Shown here: piece by piece, positions 5,029 to 7,393 of the stretch | How the letters are laid out: every line of letters starts with the position of its first letter | How positions within the stretch are numbered: the first letter of the stretch is position 1 | Source of the DNA: JBKHBQ01 sp046542305 | GTDB lineage: Bacteria > Bacteroidota > Bacteroidia > Bacteroidales > 4484-276 | Reading direction: 5' to 3' | Assembly (NCBI GenBank): GCA_046542305.1 | Contig: JBKHBQ010000194.1 | Location: 1-7,393 of the forward strand | Length of the DNA stretch: 7,393 nt | The notes under the pieces: model-generated | What the model was told of the DNA's origin: nothing | The model's database searches: none | Seen by the model: only the letters and a program-made list of their open reading frames with translations | Position numbers and translations under genes: made by a program

Positions 5029-7140
5029 AACGGGCTGAAGACCGCCTTTCAGCAGCGCTGGCTTTACGACCTGGAAGCGTTCGACAACAGCCTGTTTGAG
5101 CGCCCCGACCTGCAATGGATCAAACACGAATACCTCATCACGCTGCAAATGGCCTGGGACCACCAATACTACGATGCGCTGGAAAAGCAGTACAAGCTGG
5201 CGGAATTCCTTGAAACGGGGCAAAAATACATGGGCGGTTACGACGTATACAGCATCTGGCCCACCTGGCCGCGGCTGGGTGTGGACCGCCGCAACCAGTG
5301 GGACCTGTATGAAGACCTGCCCGGCGGACTGGAAAAAATGCGGGAGCTCTCCGAACTGTGCCGCAGCCACGGATCGAAATTCTTTATCGCTTACAACCCG
5401 TGGGACCAGAGCACCCGCGAGGAAGATCCCTACAAAGGCATGGCCCGCCTGATCGAGGCCACCCATGCCGACGGGGTGGTGCTCGATACGCGCGGCAGCT
5501 CGAGCTACGAACTGCAGCGTGCCGCCGACAGCGTGCGCAGCGGCGTGGTGATGTACAGCGAAGGCATGGCCGTGCCCAAAGACATGCCCGGCATCGTGGC
5601 AGGGCGCGTTCACGACGCCATCTACATGCCGCCGCCGCTCAACATGAACAAGCTCATCAAACCCGATTTCGGCATCTTCAGGGTGTGCCAGCTCAGCCAG
5701 GGCCGCATCAGCCGCGAAGCCAACATCTCGCTGTTCAACGGATACGGCGTGGAACTGAATACCTACTACCCCGGCCGCCCACACTGGATCGAAGAAGAAT
5801 ACCTGTACCTGGGAAAGGTGGTGAAGGTGCTGCGCGAAAATTCCACGGCGTTCAACAGTTACGACTGGACGCCCCTCCTGCCCTCGCTGACAGACAGCAT
5901 TTGGGTGAACGAATTTCCGGCCGCAAACAAAACCATTTACACGGTTTACAGCCTCATCCCGGAAGGGTACAAGGGAAGTCTTTTCGGGGCGGAAATCCCT
6001 GAAGGATACCATGCCGTGAGCCTGTGGAACCACGAAATGCTCGAAGCCGATAACACCGGCGGCAAAACCTACCTGCCCGTGCATACCACCTCGTTTGAGC
6101 GCGCCTGGATCGGCACGCGGCGCGAATCGGCGGTGGATGTGGTGGCCGTGTTGCCCGAGCTGCTGCAAACCCGTCTGGAGATCGACTCGCTGCATGTGTC
6201 ATCCGCCGGAGGCGACAGCATCGTGATCTCGGCCGGCAATCCCACCTACCAGACCCGGCACATTGCGCTGCCCGCCGGTGAGCACCACCTGAAAGTGTAC
6301 GACCTGTTCGGAAGGTACGAGGGCAAACTGGCGGTGCAGTTGTTCGACAGGGACAAGCAACTTTTGGACGAACGCATCGAATACCTCGAACCGGCCACCC
6401 CGCGGCTGATCAGTCATTTTTCTGAAACCGAACCGGCCGCAAGGGCGCCAAAGGGAATGAAGGAAATCCCGGCGGGGTCATTCGCGTTTTCGGCCTCCAA
6501 TCCCGATCCCTTTATCCCCTACCCCGGCAACTCCGACGGGGATACGCTGGCCATGCGTGCTTTCTTTATGGATGAATTTCCGGTGACCAACAGCGATTTT
6601 CAGCGGTTCATGCAAGCCTCCGGTTATCAACCCGAAGATGATGCCAATTTCCTGAAGCACTGGAATGGTGACGACCACCCTGATACGCTGAAGGATCATC
6701 CGGTGGTGTTCGTGGGTTTGCAGGATGCCCGCGCCTACTGCGCTGCGCAGGGCAAGCGCCTGCCCACGGAAGCCGAATGGCAGTATGCCGCGCAGGGCAG
6801 CGATGGACGGAAGTGGCCCTGGGGAAATGATTTCGATTCGACGTTGTGCAACAACGCCCTGGGGCACACCACACCTGTGGATGCCTTTCACGGAGGACAA
6901 TCGCCCTTCGGCGTCAAAGACATGACGGGGAACGTGTGGCAGCTTACGCAGGACGTTTACGACAACGGCTCATACTATTTCGCCATCATGAAAGGCGGCA
7001 GCCATTACAAGCCCACGTCGAGCTGGTGGTATGTGAAAGGCGGGCCACAGCCGGCGGATCATCAGCAAATGCTGCTGCTGGTGTCGCCCGGATTCGACCG
7101 CAATGCCACCGTAGGGTTCAGGTGCGTGAAGGATAAATAG
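5029..7140 (+). pseudogene. C-terminal fragment: TIM-barrel hydrolase-like region plus SUMF1-like domain
   Basis: Numbering is from ATG 4384. About 216-490 looks like a (beta/alpha)8 glycosidase: YDVYSIWPTWPRLG, KFFIAYNPWDQS, DGVVLDTRG with Asp368 at a strand end, VVMYSEGM with Glu393, and FRVCQLSQGR. Asp368 and Glu393 are candidate nucleophile and acid/base by position only. A beta-rich linker follows to about 690. SUMF1-like domain, about 691-918: KEIPAGSF, FFMDEFPVTNSDFQRFM, RLPTEAEWQYAAQG (about 792-805), WPWGN, DMTGNVWQLTQDVYD, KGGSHY (about 870-875) and FRCVKD at the end. Genuine formylglycine-generating enzymes carry two catalytic Cys just after GGS(F/W); this region is GGSHYKPTSSWWYV with none, so sulfatase-activating chemistry is unlikely and a binding role is more plausible. 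The first in-frame ATG after the stop is at 5149; a product from there would lack a signal peptide and the barrel's first part. Confidence 0.78.
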
Positions 7141-7163
7141 GTGTGCTGTAAATCTTAAATATT

Positions 7164-7190
7164 ATGATACGAAAGCACGAAGGCACAAGG
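7164..7190. repeat. Short tandem CGAARGCA repeat
   Basis: CGAAAGCA (7170-7177) is followed directly by CGAAGGCA (7178-7185) and the partial unit CAAGG. Runs of 'ACGAAGGCAC' type units are, from general experience, common between genes in Bacteroidota. No function is assigned. Confidence 0.4.
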
Positions 7191-7224
7191 AATTCATAAA
7201 ATTTACGGGTAGTGGCCGATTAAT

Positions 7225-7250
7225 GTCATTCCGAGCTTAACGAGGAATCT
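7225..7250. repeat. Dispersed intergenic repeat of the ATTCCGAG...GAGGAAT type
   Basis: ATTCC (7227-7231) and GGAAT (7244-7248) form the ends of a partly palindromic unit, GTCATTCCGAGC then GAGGAATCT. I recognise this as a sequence seen many times between genes in some Bacteroidota genomes; only one copy is in the window, so repetition is not shown here. Confidence 0.35.
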
Positions 7251-7320
7251 AACCATTCATGATCGAATTATGAATCCGGTTAATACTGAAAGTTTTTCAT
7301 TACTGTCAGCGAAATTATTA

Positions 7321-7390
7321 TTTCGTCCCTCACGGGACTACATCCAAATCGCAACATCCTCTCTACCTATATTTTGTCCCTGACGGGACT
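7321..7390. repeat. Two copies of a GTCCC-N4-GGGAC palindrome, 51 bases apart, running to the window end
   Basis: Copy one, GTCCCTCACGGGAC (7325-7338), and copy two, GTCCCTGACGGGAC (7376-7389), differ at one base. Both are preceded by a T-rich run (TTTC or TTTT) and followed by T. Each can form a 5-bp stem with a 4-base loop. The 37 bases between them are not repeated. This fits REP-like palindromes, which in Bacteroidota can accompany REP-associated (Y1) transposases, but no such gene is in view. The array may continue past the window. Confidence 0.55.
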
Positions 7391-7393
7391 GCC

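Larger units (their letters stand above)
4384..7140 (+). pseudogene. Secreted glycosidase-like barrel protein with C-terminal SUMF1/FGE-like domain, broken by one stop
   Basis: One frame runs from ATG 4384 to TAG 7138-7140 (919 codons with the final stop) with a single internal TAA at 5026-5028, codon 215. Reading through it gives EPFEGRW-stop-NGLKTAFQQRWLYDLE with no loss of frame or protein character, so the two halves are one gene. CAA (Gln) to TAA by one C-to-T change is the simplest cause. Order: signal peptide, beta-sandwich, TIM-barrel-like hydrolase region, beta-rich linker, SUMF1 domain. I recall Bacteroidota proteins of this layout being annotated as formylglycine-generating-enzyme-like, but the true activity is unknown. 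The gene is strikingly G+C rich: by hand count 40 of 60 bases at 5461-5520, against 19 of 60 at 1321-1380 in the ATPase gene. It stands alone. A sequencing error at 5026 cannot be excluded; in that case the gene is intact. Confidence 0.82.

Noticed and set aside
4624..6195. Long minus-strand open frame (523 codons, His-rich) opposite the barrel/SUMF1 gene
   Set aside because: It is a by-product of the high G+C and codon bias of the plus-strand gene. It has no recognisable domain, and the plus strand carries clear family motifs throughout.
7321..7393. Start of a CRISPR array
   Set aside because: Only two short palindromic units are visible, the similar part is about 20 bases, and no cas gene is present. 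REP-like repeats explain it better.

Overview
The window looks like chromosomal DNA from a member of the Bacteroidota. The evidence is a type IX secretion (T9SS) C-terminal sorting domain, a gingipain-like C25 peptidase domain, an AAA/DUF4143 ATPase, a DUF1566 (Lcl-type) surface domain, promoter boxes of the TAnnTTTG type with no Shine-Dalgarno sequences, and short intergenic repeats of a kind I associate with this phylum. I cannot name a genus.

Layout. (1) About 3-450, plus strand: the end of a C25 cysteine peptidase that enters from outside the window and still carries the His and Cys of the catalytic dyad. It breaks off at about 440-450, where DNA begins that reads on the minus strand as the N-terminus of an IS66-type accessory transposition protein (to 555). 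(2) 705-1961, minus strand: an intact AAA_14/DUF4143 ATPase, whose promoter lies inside a 32-bp near-perfect palindrome. (3) 2187-2636, minus strand: a decayed DUF1566 domain with two in-frame stops and no recognisable 5' end. (4) 2853-2892: a strong hairpin terminator. (5) 2911-3873, minus strand: a secreted protein with a signal peptide, a short BNR/Asp-box propeller piece, a middle of unknown origin and a T9SS type A tail. (6) 3874-4383: about 510 bases without a clear gene. (7) 4384-7140, plus strand: a 919-codon secreted protein made of a beta-sandwich, a glycosidase-like barrel and a SUMF1/FGE-like domain, interrupted by one TAA codon. This gene is far richer in G+C than the rest. (8) 7141-7393: a non-coding tail with three kinds of short repeat, including two copies of a GTCCC/GGGAC palindrome.

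How it fits together. I see no operon and no defence or biosynthetic cluster. Most of the proteins carry export or surface-type domains (peptidase, sialidase-like propeller, DUF1566, glycosidase-like), and most of the genes are damaged: one truncated at transposon-derived sequence, one with two stops, one with a single stop, and one apparently shortened inside. The best reading is an accessory region of cell-surface genes undergoing decay and rearrangement, with one recently acquired or compositionally distinct carbohydrate-related gene. I did not find a convincing new multi-gene system. The points most worth checking are the palindrome-embedded ATPase promoter, the barrel-SUMF1 fusion that lacks the FGE cysteines, and its single nonsense codon.
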